Shown here: positions 54,653-61,644 of the stretch, piece by piece
Layout of the letters: every line of letters starts with the position of its first letter
How positions within the stretch are numbered: the stretch's first letter is position 1
Source of the DNA: WHSW01 sp963759295
GTDB lineage: Bacteria; Actinomycetota; Thermoleophilia; Solirubrobacterales; 70-9
Direction: 5' to 3'
DNA: 64,000 bases
NCBI GenBank assembly: GCA_963759295.1
Contig: CAVWYT010000008.1
Coordinates: 1 to 64,000, forward strand
Notes under the pieces: model-generated
Seen by the model: the letters and a program-made list of their open reading frames with translations, nothing else
Database searches by the model: none
Told to the model about the DNA's origin: nothing
Program-made: the position numbers and the translations under genes

Positions 54653-55048
54653 CTCCCGCAGTCCGACAGCCTGCAGCGCTTGGTCGCGGTCAAGGTAGTA
54701 GTCGGCCTCGACGATCAGGCCGTCCCGTAGGCGGTGCACGACGGCGAAGGACTGCGTGTACGGCGCGCTCGCGCCCTGCCCAACCATCCGCGTGCAGGCG
54801 ACGAAACGGCCGTCGCCCACCTCGATCAGATCTTCGAGGTGGACCTCGATTGGCCCTGCCAGGTCGATCAGGCTCTGCATGCGTGCGAGCGCAGCGGCAC
54901 GTCCTCTGTAGACACCGGCGTTGGGCCAGCCTGCTCCCTCGCGGTAGACGGCATCCTCGGCCCAGAACTGGTCCGTCACCGCCGCCGGACCCGACTCGTT
55001 CCAGACGTCATAGGCGCGACGGATGCTGTCTGCGTCCCTCTGCGACAT
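54650..55048 (-). CDS. NTF2-like array protein 6
   Basis: 132-residue paralogue with the most divergent start: MSQRDADSIRRAYDVWNESGPAAVTDQFWAEDAVYREGAGWPNAGVYRGRAAALARM, LEDLIEVGDGRFVACTRMVGQG, VVHRLRDGLIVEADYYLDRDQALQAVGLRE. Complete SnoaL fold. Same junctions on both sides. Confidence 0.85.
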   Translation of the reverse strand: MSQRDADSIRRAYDVWNESGPAAVTDQFWAEDAVYREGAGWPNAGVYRGRAAALARMQSLIDLAGPIEVHLEDLIEVGDGRFVACTRMVGQGASAPYTQSFAVVHRLRDGLIVEADYYLDRDQALQAVGLRE

Positions 55049-55054
55049 CGCCTA
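55044..55054 (-). repeat. Array junction 6
   Basis: Exact GACATCGCCTA junction between array genes 6 and 7. Confidence 0.8.
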
Positions 55055-55477
55055 CTCCCGCAGCCCGGCAGCTTCGAGGGCTTCGGCACGGTGGCGGAAG
55101 TACTCAACCTTGCTCCACTTTCCATCTCGGACCGTCGAGAGCGCATAGAAGTGGACGGTGATCGGGACTCCGCTCTGGCGTCCCCGACCGCTCTGGCGGA
55201 TCAACCCCAGGAAGCGACCGCCGGACGCGTCGATCACCTCAACCGGTTCGGCTACCAGCTCGTCCCACTCGTCCCGATATTGCTCGCTGAACGAGATCAA
55301 CTCGGAGACGCCCTGAAGGCGCTCCGGCGTGTCGGGGTACGTTCGCTCATGCCAGCGCACCTCAACCTCGGGATCGAAAAATGCTGCAAAGGCTTCGCTG
55401 GAGAGACCGCCCCGCATGAACGCGTTGAACCCGTCTTCGTAGTACCTGCGCACGACGTCGACGTTCTCCTGCGACAT
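55052..55477 (-). CDS. NTF2-like array protein 7
   Basis: 141-residue paralogue: MSQENVDVVRRYYEDGFNAFMRGGLSSEAFAAFFDPEVEVRWHERTYPD, LISFSEQYRDEWDELVAEPVEVIDASGGRFLGLIRQSGRGRQSGVPITVHFYALSTVRDGKWSKVEYFRHRAEALEAAGLRE. Slightly longer N-terminal helix region than the others. Coupled by a junction to the small membrane protein upstream. Confidence 0.85.
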   Translation of the reverse strand: MSQENVDVVRRYYEDGFNAFMRGGLSSEAFAAFFDPEVEVRWHERTYPDTPERLQGVSELISFSEQYRDEWDELVAEPVEVIDASGGRFLGLIRQSGRGRQSGVPITVHFYALSTVRDGKWSKVEYFRHRAEALEAAGLRE

Positions 55478-55483
55478 CGCCTA
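55473..55483 (-). repeat. Array junction 7
   Basis: Exact GACATCGCCTA junction, here between array gene 7 and the 72-residue membrane protein, which is not NTF2-like. Confidence 0.8.
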
Positions 55484-55699
55484 ATCCGCCTGACTGGGGA
55501 GTCTCCGTCGCCTGCGTTTGCGGCCGTATGCGATCCCGATGCCTGCGAGCACCAGCGCGCCCAAGAACGGGAGCGCCCAGGACTTGTTGGTCTCGATGAA
55601 CGCGTTGTCGTACATCTCCTCGACGCTCTCGCGGACTAGCGCGGCCTGGCGCGCGACCTCCTCAAGGAGCGCGCGCAGCGGGTCCTGATCTGGCGACAT
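55481..55699 (-). CDS. 72-residue single-helix membrane protein heading the array
   Basis: From ATG 55699: MSPDQDPLRALLEEVARQAALVRESVEEMYDNAFIETNKSW as an amphipathic soluble segment, then ALPFLGALVLAGIGIAYG as one helix and KRRRRRLPSQAD as a basic tail. The tail implies a cytoplasmic C-terminus (or a stop-transfer). It ends in the same stop/start junction as the NTF2-like genes, so it belongs to the same transcription unit. A longer frame upstream (to 55942) looks non-coding. Confidence 0.6.
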   Translation of the reverse strand: MSPDQDPLRALLEEVARQAALVRESVEEMYDNAFIETNKSWALPFLGALVLAGIGIAYGRKRRRRRLPSQAD

Positions 55700-56035
55700 C
55701 GCCCACGCAGTATCCCCGCTCGGCGGAACGGGAAGGGGATGTTCGGAGGCCATAGGCTGATGGCCACGTTGACTCCTTCCTCGCCGAGGCGGGCCGTCCT
55801 CAGTTCTCCTATCGGCTCCTGATCGCCGCCACCGACCGCCTCGGCGCGAGGGCGAGGCGGACGCTCGATGACCAGCGCGAGCCGGTCGGCTACCTGCTTC
55901 GCTCCCAGCTCGAACTCGCGCGGGTCGCGTGGCCCGCATCACCGATGAGCTTCGTCCCCGCCGACCCTCGCGGCGTTGACCTTACGCCGCCATCCGTGAG
56001 AGAGTCGGCCTGTCCCAGTCCGAAGGGAGTACCGG
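55700..56035. other. 336-bp divergent region
   Basis: Between the array (minus) and the membrane gene (plus). A plus-strand frame (about 55758-56000) reads GHVDSFLAEAGRPQFSYRLLIAATDRLGARARRTLDD, protein-like but with no start codon. It may be a coding remnant. Promoters for both directions should be here. Confidence 0.3.
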
Positions 56036-56710
56036 GTGCCCTCACGCAGCACGCTCGAGAGACTTGCCCCGCTGACCGGCGTCGCGTTCGTCGTCCTGTT
56101 TATCGCCGCGTTCGCGATCAGCGGGGAGACACCGGACGTCGACGACCCGGTCGACGAGGTGCGGGCCTACTGGGTGGACAACGACTCCGAGAACATCTGG
56201 GCCGCGGCCTTCGTCCTCTGGGGTTCGGTGTTCGCGATCTGGTTCGGGGCCAGCCTGCGAACGGCGCTTCGGCGTGCCGAGGGGGAGCCGGGACGCCTCT
56301 CCGGGCTCGTCTTCGCCGGCTGGATCGTGTTCGCCGTCGGGGCCCTGGCGTTTGCCGGCTTCGGCTTCGCGGCGGCGGACGTCGCGGACGAGGCGAACGT
56401 GGGTGACGAGGTGATCCAGACCCTGTCGATCCTCAACAGCGACTTCTTCCCCATCGTGATCGGCGGGTTGGCGGTCGCGCTGCTGGCCAGCGGGATCGCC
56501 GTGCTGCGCCACGGGGGGATCCCTCGGTGGCTCGGGTACGTCGCACTCGTGCTCGGGATCACGGCCGTTACCCCGATCGGCTTCTTCTCCCTCCTGGTAG
56601 CCGGGATCTGGGTGCTGATCGTCTCGGTGCTGCTCTACCGGGACGCGGGCGCGCCGACGGCGGGTGCAACGGCCCCGCCGGCGCCACCACCGCCTGCGGC
56701 AGGGTCCTGA
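56036..56710 (+). CDS. Multi-helix membrane protein, paralogue of 45660-46295
   Basis: 224-residue membrane protein from GTG 56036. RLAPLTGVAFVVLFIAAFAISGETPDVDDPVDEVRAYWVDNDSENIWAAAFVLWGSVFAIWFGASL and VLRHGGIPRWLGYVALVLGITAVTPIGFFSLLVAGIWVLIVSVLLYRD parallel the 45-kb protein over the whole length. Ends with a Pro/Ala-rich tail. Unknown function; both copies sit near oxidase or array genes with no shared neighbour type. Confidence 0.65.
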   Translation: MPSRSTLERLAPLTGVAFVVLFIAAFAISGETPDVDDPVDEVRAYWVDNDSENIWAAAFVLWGSVFAIWFGASLRTALRRAEGEPGRLSGLVFAGWIVFAVGALAFAGFGFAAADVADEANVGDEVIQTLSILNSDFFPIVIGGLAVALLASGIAVLRHGGIPRWLGYVALVLGITAVTPIGFFSLLVAGIWVLIVSVLLYRDAGAPTAGATAPPAPPPPAAGS

Positions 56711-56738
56711 GGGCCGGCTCAGGCCTTTAGCCGCCTGC

Positions 56739-56960
56739 TTACGAGCCCTGGGCGCGGCCTCGGCGACTGCTCGACGCCTCCAGGTGTGGGGGCAGCGCGT
56801 CGAGTCCGAGGAGCGGATCGTGCCCCGATCCGGAAAGACGCACGATCTCCACTTTCTCGCGCGACATCCCTACCCAGCCCATGCCCGCGGCTTCGGGGGC
56901 CCGCTTCTGCGACGCGTAGCCGACGGCACAGGCGATCTTGCCCTCCCTGACCCAGATCAG
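56739..56960 (-). pseudogene. Decayed piece of the NTF2-like array
   Basis: Reading down the minus strand: a C-terminal stub LIWVREGKIACAVGYASQKRAPEAAGMGW, then a damaged junction (TAGGGATG at about 56865-56872) and a new start MSREKVEIVRLSGSGHD that stops at 56739 after 42 codons. This is the end of one array gene and the beginning of another, with their bodies lost. Confidence 0.5.
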
Positions 56961-56997
56961 CGAAGCCCAAGGAGCGACTGCTCAGAAGCCCGCTCGG

Positions 56998-59427
56998 TCA
57001 CAGCGGGCGCTCCACCGATGTGCCCGCGCGCAGCTCCACGACCTCGCCCCTGATTCCGACCCTGATCGGATTGACGTCGGCAGGTCGGGCGCTGAGCCGG
57101 ACCCGGTCCTGCCGGACCTCGATCTCAAGACCCCAGTGGCGCCGGTAGCGGATCCTCAACCGCAACTCGATCAGCTCCTCGGGAAGCCTCGGGTCGAGCC
57201 AGAGAACCTCGTCCCGAGTCTCTATCCCCGTGTAGCCACGCTGGACCAGGTCCACGGTTCCGGCCATCGCACCGAGGTGGACGCCTTCCGGAGTGGTGCC
57301 GCCTTGGATGTCGAGCAGGTCGCTCTCGAGCGCTTCGGAGAAGAGCTTCCACGATCGCTCCCGATCGGCGCGCACCAGCACCCACCCGTGGACCACCTTG
57401 CTCAGGGTGGAGCCGTGCGAGGTGCGCGCCAGGTAGTACTCGATGTTCTTCGGGATCGTGTCGTATTCGAACGGGTAGCCCAGGCGGCCGAAGAGCGTCC
57501 GCAGCTCCTCGGCGGACAGCAGGCAGAAGAGCATGAGCACGTCCGCCTGCTTCGAGGCCTTGTAGCCGTTCGGGCTGTCGCCCTCGGCCTCGAGGATGCG
57601 GTCGAGCCGCTCGATGTTCTGGTACCTGGCTCGATAGCCCTCCCAGTCGAGCTCCCGCAGCTGCTCGTAGCCCTCGAACTGACTGATGATCCCGTCGTCG
57701 TGGAAGGGAAGGAACAGCCTGCGGCTGATCTCGTCCCACCGCTCGAGCTCCTCGCGCTGCAACTGAAGCGTGTGCGACAGCTCGTCGCGGCGCTGCTCGG
57801 GGAGCGCGTCGAGGACGTCCTCGGCCCGCCACAGCACCCATGCCGCCATCGCATTCGTGTAGGCGTTGTTGTCCACCCCTAGGCGCTCGGACTCGGGATA
57901 GCCGTCGTGATACTCGTCCGGTCCCACTACCCCGCGGATCACGTAGCGCTCGCGGGCGGGGTCATAGGTTGCGAGGCTCGCCCAGAAGCGAGCGATCTCG
58001 ATGAACATCTCCGCCCCGCTGAGGGCCAGGAACTCGATGTCGTTGGTCGCCTGCTGGTACATCCAGACGTCGTAGGCGATCGCGGCGTTGATGTGTCGCT
58101 GGAGGCGGGAGTTGTCCGGGGTCCAGTGGCCGGAGCGCGGGTTGAGGTGCACGGTCGGCGTCAGCTCGACGCCGCTGGAGCCGCTCTGCCAGGGGTACAG
58201 GGCGCCCTCGTACCCGCGCTCGCTCGCCGCGCGCCGGGCCGAGTTGAGCCGGCGGTACCGATAGCGGAGCAGATTCCTGGTCAGATCCGGAAGGCGCAGG
58301 TTGAGGAAGGGAAAGACGAACAGCGCGTCCCAGAAGACGTGTCCGCGGTAGGCCTCCCCGGCCAGGCCGCGGGCCGGTACCCCGGCATCGACATCCCTGG
58401 TGTGCTCGGAGATGTTCACGAGCAGGTGGTAGATGTGGAGCCGCAGCTCGGTCAGCGCGGCGCCTTCGTCGTCCTCCAATTCGAGCGAGCAGAGATCCCA
58501 CAGCTCGTCCCAGCGCAGGACGTGGTCCGCGAGCAGCTCATCGAATCCGGCCAGCCGAACCATGTCCCTGCGTGCCTCCAGAGCCGGCTCGGAGAGCGCG
58601 GGTTCGCGCGACGTGTACATGGCCACGACCTTCTCCGCGGTGATCGGCTCTCCCTCTGTCGCGTCCACCCGGAGCTCGACGCCGACCCAGGTGGGCTCCT
58701 CGAAGGTCGTCGTCTCGACCTGCGTGCGCTCGCCGTCGCGCAGCACCCAGGTGCGAGCGGCCTCGGCGACCCGGATGTGCGATTGGCTGGTCTCCATCTC
58801 CAGCAGGAGCGTCTCCGGGTCGGAGGCGCTGGCCTGAACCGGCGTCAGATGGCGGTTGGCGAGGCCTCTGTAGCGGACCACGCCGGCGTTCGATACCCGG
58901 CCGTCGAGCGCCGAGCGGAAGGTCACCGTGCCGGACCAGTTGACGGGCCGCAGCGTCGTCCGGAGCGCGGCGACGTTCGGATTCGCCATGCTCAGGAACC
59001 GGCACTCGGTGACCTCGGTATCCCGGCCCTCGGGATCGCGAAAACGCAGCCGCTTGGTGAGGAGGGCGCCGCGCAGGTCGAGCTCCTGGCGGTATTCGTC
59101 CAGCCTGACGTCGGCGACGTCGAACCATCCGCCGTCCTCGATCCGGAAGGTGAGGGGAAGCCAGTTCGGCAGGTTGACGAGCGACTCGTCCTCCACCTCG
59201 CGGCCGGCCACGTCACTCCTCAGCGCGTTGTAGCAGCCGGCCGTGTAGGTGCCGGGGTAGTGGACATCGTCCGCGACGGACTCGGTCGCGGCAGCGCGGG
59301 TGGCAAAGAGCCCGTTTCCGAGCGTGCAGAGCGCCTCTCGTAGCAGCTCCTGCTCCGGGTCGAAGCCGTCATAGACCAGCGACCAGCCGCTCAGCGTGGG
59401 CGGCCCTCCGGCGACCGGGGGGCTCAT
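56998..59427 (-). CDS. Glycoside hydrolase family 65 (disaccharide phosphorylase/hydrolase)
   Basis: 809-residue GH65 protein, intact. N-terminal beta-sandwich: WSLVYDGFDPEQELLREALCTLGNGLFATRAA and GTYTAGCYN. The catalytic (alpha/alpha)6 barrel has GHVFWDALFVFPFLNLRLPDLTRNLLRYR, GALYPWQSGSSG, HINAAIAYDVWMYQQATND and the acid residue in GVVGPDEYHDGYPE. GH65 members phosphorolyse or hydrolyse trehalose, maltose or kojibiose-type sugars. KASKQADVLMLFC is the phosphorylase-associated region, so phosphorylase is likely, substrate open. Confidence 0.88.
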   Translation of the reverse strand: MSPPVAGGPPTLSGWSLVYDGFDPEQELLREALCTLGNGLFATRAAATESVADDVHYPGTYTAGCYNALRSDVAGREVEDESLVNLPNWLPLTFRIEDGGWFDVADVRLDEYRQELDLRGALLTKRLRFRDPEGRDTEVTECRFLSMANPNVAALRTTLRPVNWSGTVTFRSALDGRVSNAGVVRYRGLANRHLTPVQASASDPETLLLEMETSQSHIRVAEAARTWVLRDGERTQVETTTFEEPTWVGVELRVDATEGEPITAEKVVAMYTSREPALSEPALEARRDMVRLAGFDELLADHVLRWDELWDLCSLELEDDEGAALTELRLHIYHLLVNISEHTRDVDAGVPARGLAGEAYRGHVFWDALFVFPFLNLRLPDLTRNLLRYRYRRLNSARRAASERGYEGALYPWQSGSSGVELTPTVHLNPRSGHWTPDNSRLQRHINAAIAYDVWMYQQATNDIEFLALSGAEMFIEIARFWASLATYDPARERYVIRGVVGPDEYHDGYPESERLGVDNNAYTNAMAAWVLWRAEDVLDALPEQRRDELSHTLQLQREELERWDEISRRLFLPFHDDGIISQFEGYEQLRELDWEGYRARYQNIERLDRILEAEGDSPNGYKASKQADVLMLFCLLSAEELRTLFGRLGYPFEYDTIPKNIEYYLARTSHGSTLSKVVHGWVLVRADRERSWKLFSEALESDLLDIQGGTTPEGVHLGAMAGTVDLVQRGYTGIETRDEVLWLDPRLPEELIELRLRIRYRRHWGLEIEVRQDRVRLSARPADVNPIRVGIRGEVVELRAGTSVERPL

Positions 59428-59485
59428 CCGTCACCTCCCGTCGTTCCCCAAACTCGTATCTCCCCCAAGTCCCCGACCTCGACGC

Positions 59486-59797
59486 TCATCGAGGCGATCC
59501 GTCCCCCCGCAGGACGAGCGTCTCGGCCGTGCCCGAGAGGATCACATGCCCGGAGGCGTCGACCAGCTTGAGGCCGAAGTCGGCCTGTCCGCTGTCGGGG
59601 TGGGGGCCGGGCTTCAGCCGCACCACTCGAACCTCCAGATGGACGTCGACGTCCGGGCGCAGGGGCCGAAGCAGCCGCACGTGATCGAACCCGCGGCCTG
59701 CCGCGAAGGCGATCCCCAAGGTCGTCGTGAAGAGCCGCGCCGCCACCGCGAACGTCTGCGCGCCACTGGCGACGAGCCCGCCGAACCGTGACCGAGC
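59486..59797 (-). pseudogene. 5'-truncated MaoC-like hotdog protein
   Basis: C-terminal part of a MaoC/acyl dehydratase-like gene: SRFGGLVASGAQTFAVAARLFTTTLGIAFAAGRGFDHVRLLRPLRPDVDVHLEVRVVRLKPGPHPDSGQAD. The preceding codons run into TGA at about 59795, with no start and no N-terminal strands. An internal GTG at 59746 could start an 86-residue fragment. It looks like the broken end of a gene at an insertion boundary. Confidence 0.5.
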
Positions 59798-59813
59798 TCA
59801 GCAAGCGGCATAT

Positions 59814-60023
59814 TCACCACGGTGAAATCCCGCGACGGACCACCGACAGGTCGACCACGGTCCACTGACCGCAATCCCGACCATGCTTGATTTGCTCGAC
59901 AACGTAGGGGCTCACATAGCCGGTCAGGTAGGACCGCGCGCTCGGCAGGTGAGCGCGGTTGAAGTGGTCGGCGTAGTCCTGGGCCTCGGTCCTCGTGGGG
60001 AAGCTGCGGCGCTCGAAGAGCAC
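59814..60023 (-). CDS. Small unknown protein (69 aa)
   Basis: From GTG 60023: LFERRSFPTRTEAQDYADHFNRAHLPSARSYLTGYVSPYVVEQIKHGRDCGQWTVVDLSVVRRGISPW. Mixed alpha/beta-looking, no leader. It overlaps the integrase-like remnant on the other strand and has no good ribosome site, so it could be a decayed element gene or non-coding. Confidence 0.3.
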   Translation of the reverse strand: MLFERRSFPTRTEAQDYADHFNRAHLPSARSYLTGYVSPYVVEQIKHGRDCGQWTVVDLSVVRRGISPW

Positions 60024-60067
60024 GGGGAGAATCTAACGCGATCAGCGAGACTCGTGGCCGAGGAGCT

Positions 60068-60256
60068 GCCCGCGCCGCGGGTGAGCCAACCCCCGAGATC
60101 GCCGCTCAGCTCGGGCACAGCCTCCGGGTCCTCTTCGACACCTACGCTGATCAGATTGAGGCGATGAAGGGCGAGGTCTCTCGTCCGATCGACCAGACGA
60201 TTCGAGCCGCTCGTGAAAGTTATGTTCGGCCTGAGTTCGGAGCGGAGGCAGGATGA
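60068..60256 (+). pseudogene. C-terminal remnant of a tyrosine recombinase (integrase)
   Basis: The plus-strand frame ending at TGA 60254-60256 reads AAGEPTPEIAAQLGHSLRVLFDTYADQIEAMKGE and later IDQTIRAARESYVRPEFG. The Q-L-G-H-S...T-Y pattern is the last catalytic helix of tyrosine recombinases (His and Tyr of the active site). No intact upstream domains in this frame. It lies 38 bp from the 3' end of a tRNA-Val, the classic place for such an integrase. Confidence 0.5.
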
Positions 60257-60294
60257 ACGCTCACGAGCATGTTCGGACCCGCACTGAGACTGGA

Positions 60295-60366
60295 TGGGCG
60301 CGGCTGGTTTCGAACCAACGACCTCTCGCGTGTGAAGCGAGCGCTCTCCCACTGAGCTACGCGCCC
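60295..60366 (-). tRNA. tRNA-Val(CAC)
   Basis: 72-nt cloverleaf: acceptor GGGCGCG/CGCGCCC, D arm GCTC/GAGC, anticodon stem CTCGC/GCGAG with loop TTCACAC giving anticodon CAC, T arm GTTGG/CCAGC with loop TTCGAAA, discriminator A. CCA is not encoded. Only the decayed integrase segment lies 3' of it. Confidence 0.92.
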
Positions 60367-60390
60367 CGGCAGCGAGGATCATAGGGCCGT

Positions 60391-61095
60391 TCAGCGGTCG
60401 TGGAGTGCGACGCCGCCGGTCTCGACCGCGACCGGCGCGAGCTTGCCGCCGATGCCGCCGCTGCCGCTTACCGTGCCGGTCTGGCCGTCAGGTTCCGTCG
60501 AGCCGGTGGGCCCGTCGCCGCCGGTGCCACCGGTGGGCGTCGTCGTCTCGGGCGGGTTCGGCTTTCTCGGGCAGCGGACCGTGTACACCGTCCGCGCCGT
60601 GTGACCGGGGTCGGTGACGCTGTGGCTCCACGAGAGGTGCAGGTGGTTGCCGCGCCCGTGGCCCTTGTCGCCGTCGTAGCCGACCCAGCGGAACGGCGCC
60701 CGCGGATGGTTCTGGCTCGGCTCGGCCCAGTGGGCGAGCTGCGTGACGTCCGCCCAGGTGCCGCCGCGCTCCTTGTTCGGGACGATGTCGAGCGCGAGGC
60801 CGATCGGGTGCTCGCCGTTCTCGGCGTGGACGTCGTCCAACGAGTAGCCGTCGGTGATGAAGATCCGGTAGCGGCGCTCGAGCCAGCGGATGTCGGTCAG
60901 CAGGCGGCGGTCGATTCGCTCCCCGGAGAATCCCGGGATCGAGACGAAGCGCCCGCCGCCGGTCGTCTGACAGAGGGAGGGGGAAATCTTGGTGCTGCGC
61001 ATCCGCGCGCCGGCAATCGCGCCGAGGGTGATCGCGGCGATCAGCGCGCAGCCGATCACGATCAGCGCCCGTCGACCCGTCGGCGAGGCGATCAT
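60391..61095 (-). CDS. M15-family-like peptidase (D-Ala-D-Ala carboxypeptidase-like), membrane-anchored
   Basis: 234-residue protein from ATG 61095. N-terminal helix ALIVIGCALIAAITLGAIAGA anchors it to or exports it through the membrane. The domain has the zinc-peptidase signature HPIGLALDIVP (His-x6-Asp) and GNHLHLSWS (second His). A Gly/Thr/Pro-rich C-terminal tail follows. It fits the peptidase M15/VanY-like hedgehog/DD-peptidase fold acting on peptidoglycan peptides. Not certain to be active. Confidence 0.65.
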   Translation of the reverse strand: MIASPTGRRALIVIGCALIAAITLGAIAGARMRSTKISPSLCQTTGGGRFVSIPGFSGERIDRRLLTDIRWLERRYRIFITDGYSLDDVHAENGEHPIGLALDIVPNKERGGTWADVTQLAHWAEPSQNHPRAPFRWVGYDGDKGHGRGNHLHLSWSHSVTDPGHTARTVYTVRCPRKPNPPETTTPTGGTGGDGPTGSTEPDGQTGTVSGSGGIGGKLAPVAVETGGVALHDR

Positions 61096-61292
61096 CGCCC
61101 GCCGTTACGGCGCTGACAGTGGCTGTCGTGGCTGTGGTCCCCCATCTCCGTCCATCCCTGTCGACCAGGTTTGGCAGGCGAAGGTAATCCCCTGCCCGTC
61201 GATCCCTTGGGCGATGGCGTGCATGTCGTGGCCGCGAATGAAGGGTCGGCGCGGGGGTGGACGTCCCGCGAACCGCCGGTAGACTTGTCGGC
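61096..61292. other. 197-bp region before the SRP RNA
   Basis: No convincing gene. It should contain the promoter of the SRP RNA on the plus strand and of the peptidase gene on the minus strand; no strong -10/-35 pair is visible. Confidence 0.3.
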
Positions 61293-61563
61293 GACCGTGC
61301 TAGGCGGGGAATTAGCGGTGCCCTGTACCCGCAATCCGCTCTAGCGGGGCCGAACGCCCGACTGAGGGTCGTGGCCTTCGGGGTCAGTACGCCGCAGGTG
61401 GTGTTGACGGTCAGGTCCCGCGCAATGCGCGTCCGCGAATCAGGTCAGGTCCGGAAGGAAGCAGCCTTAAGCGGTGCCGGGCATGTGCCGCGGAGCAGCC
61501 TGATCAGAGCCAACCACGGCGGGCACGCCCGGAGACCGCTTTCGAGGTCGGGCTCGCACGGTC
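61293..61563 (+). ncRNA. ffs: Signal recognition particle RNA (large bacterial type)
   Basis: About 270 nt. The outer stem GACCGTGC (61293-61300) pairs with GCACGGTC (61556-61563). The Alu-like 5' domain has CTAGGCGGGG...AGCGGTGCCCTGTACCCGCAATCCGCT. The SRP54-binding loop is the universal GTCAGGTCCGGAAGGAAGCA (61444-61463). Gene order SRP RNA-dnaX-ybaB-recR matches that of Bacillus subtilis, supporting the call. Confidence 0.92.
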
Positions 61564-61644
61564 ATTGATTCTTCGCCGAACCCTGGCGCCACGCCCGCAA
61601 GAAGCCCTCCGGGCGGCCGCCTGGCCGCCGGTAGACTCGGCCCG

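Noticed and set aside
49683..55483. CRISPR-like array
   Set aside because: Repeats are 11 bp at gene boundaries with about 400-bp coding units between them; this is a gene array, not spacers.
55758..56000. Protein-like plus-strand frame without a start codon
   Set aside because: No start codon and no recognisable domain; recorded as intergenic content only.
57907..59343. 478-codon plus-strand frame inside the GH65 gene
   Set aside because: Shadow frame; GH65 motifs and intact length support only the minus strand.
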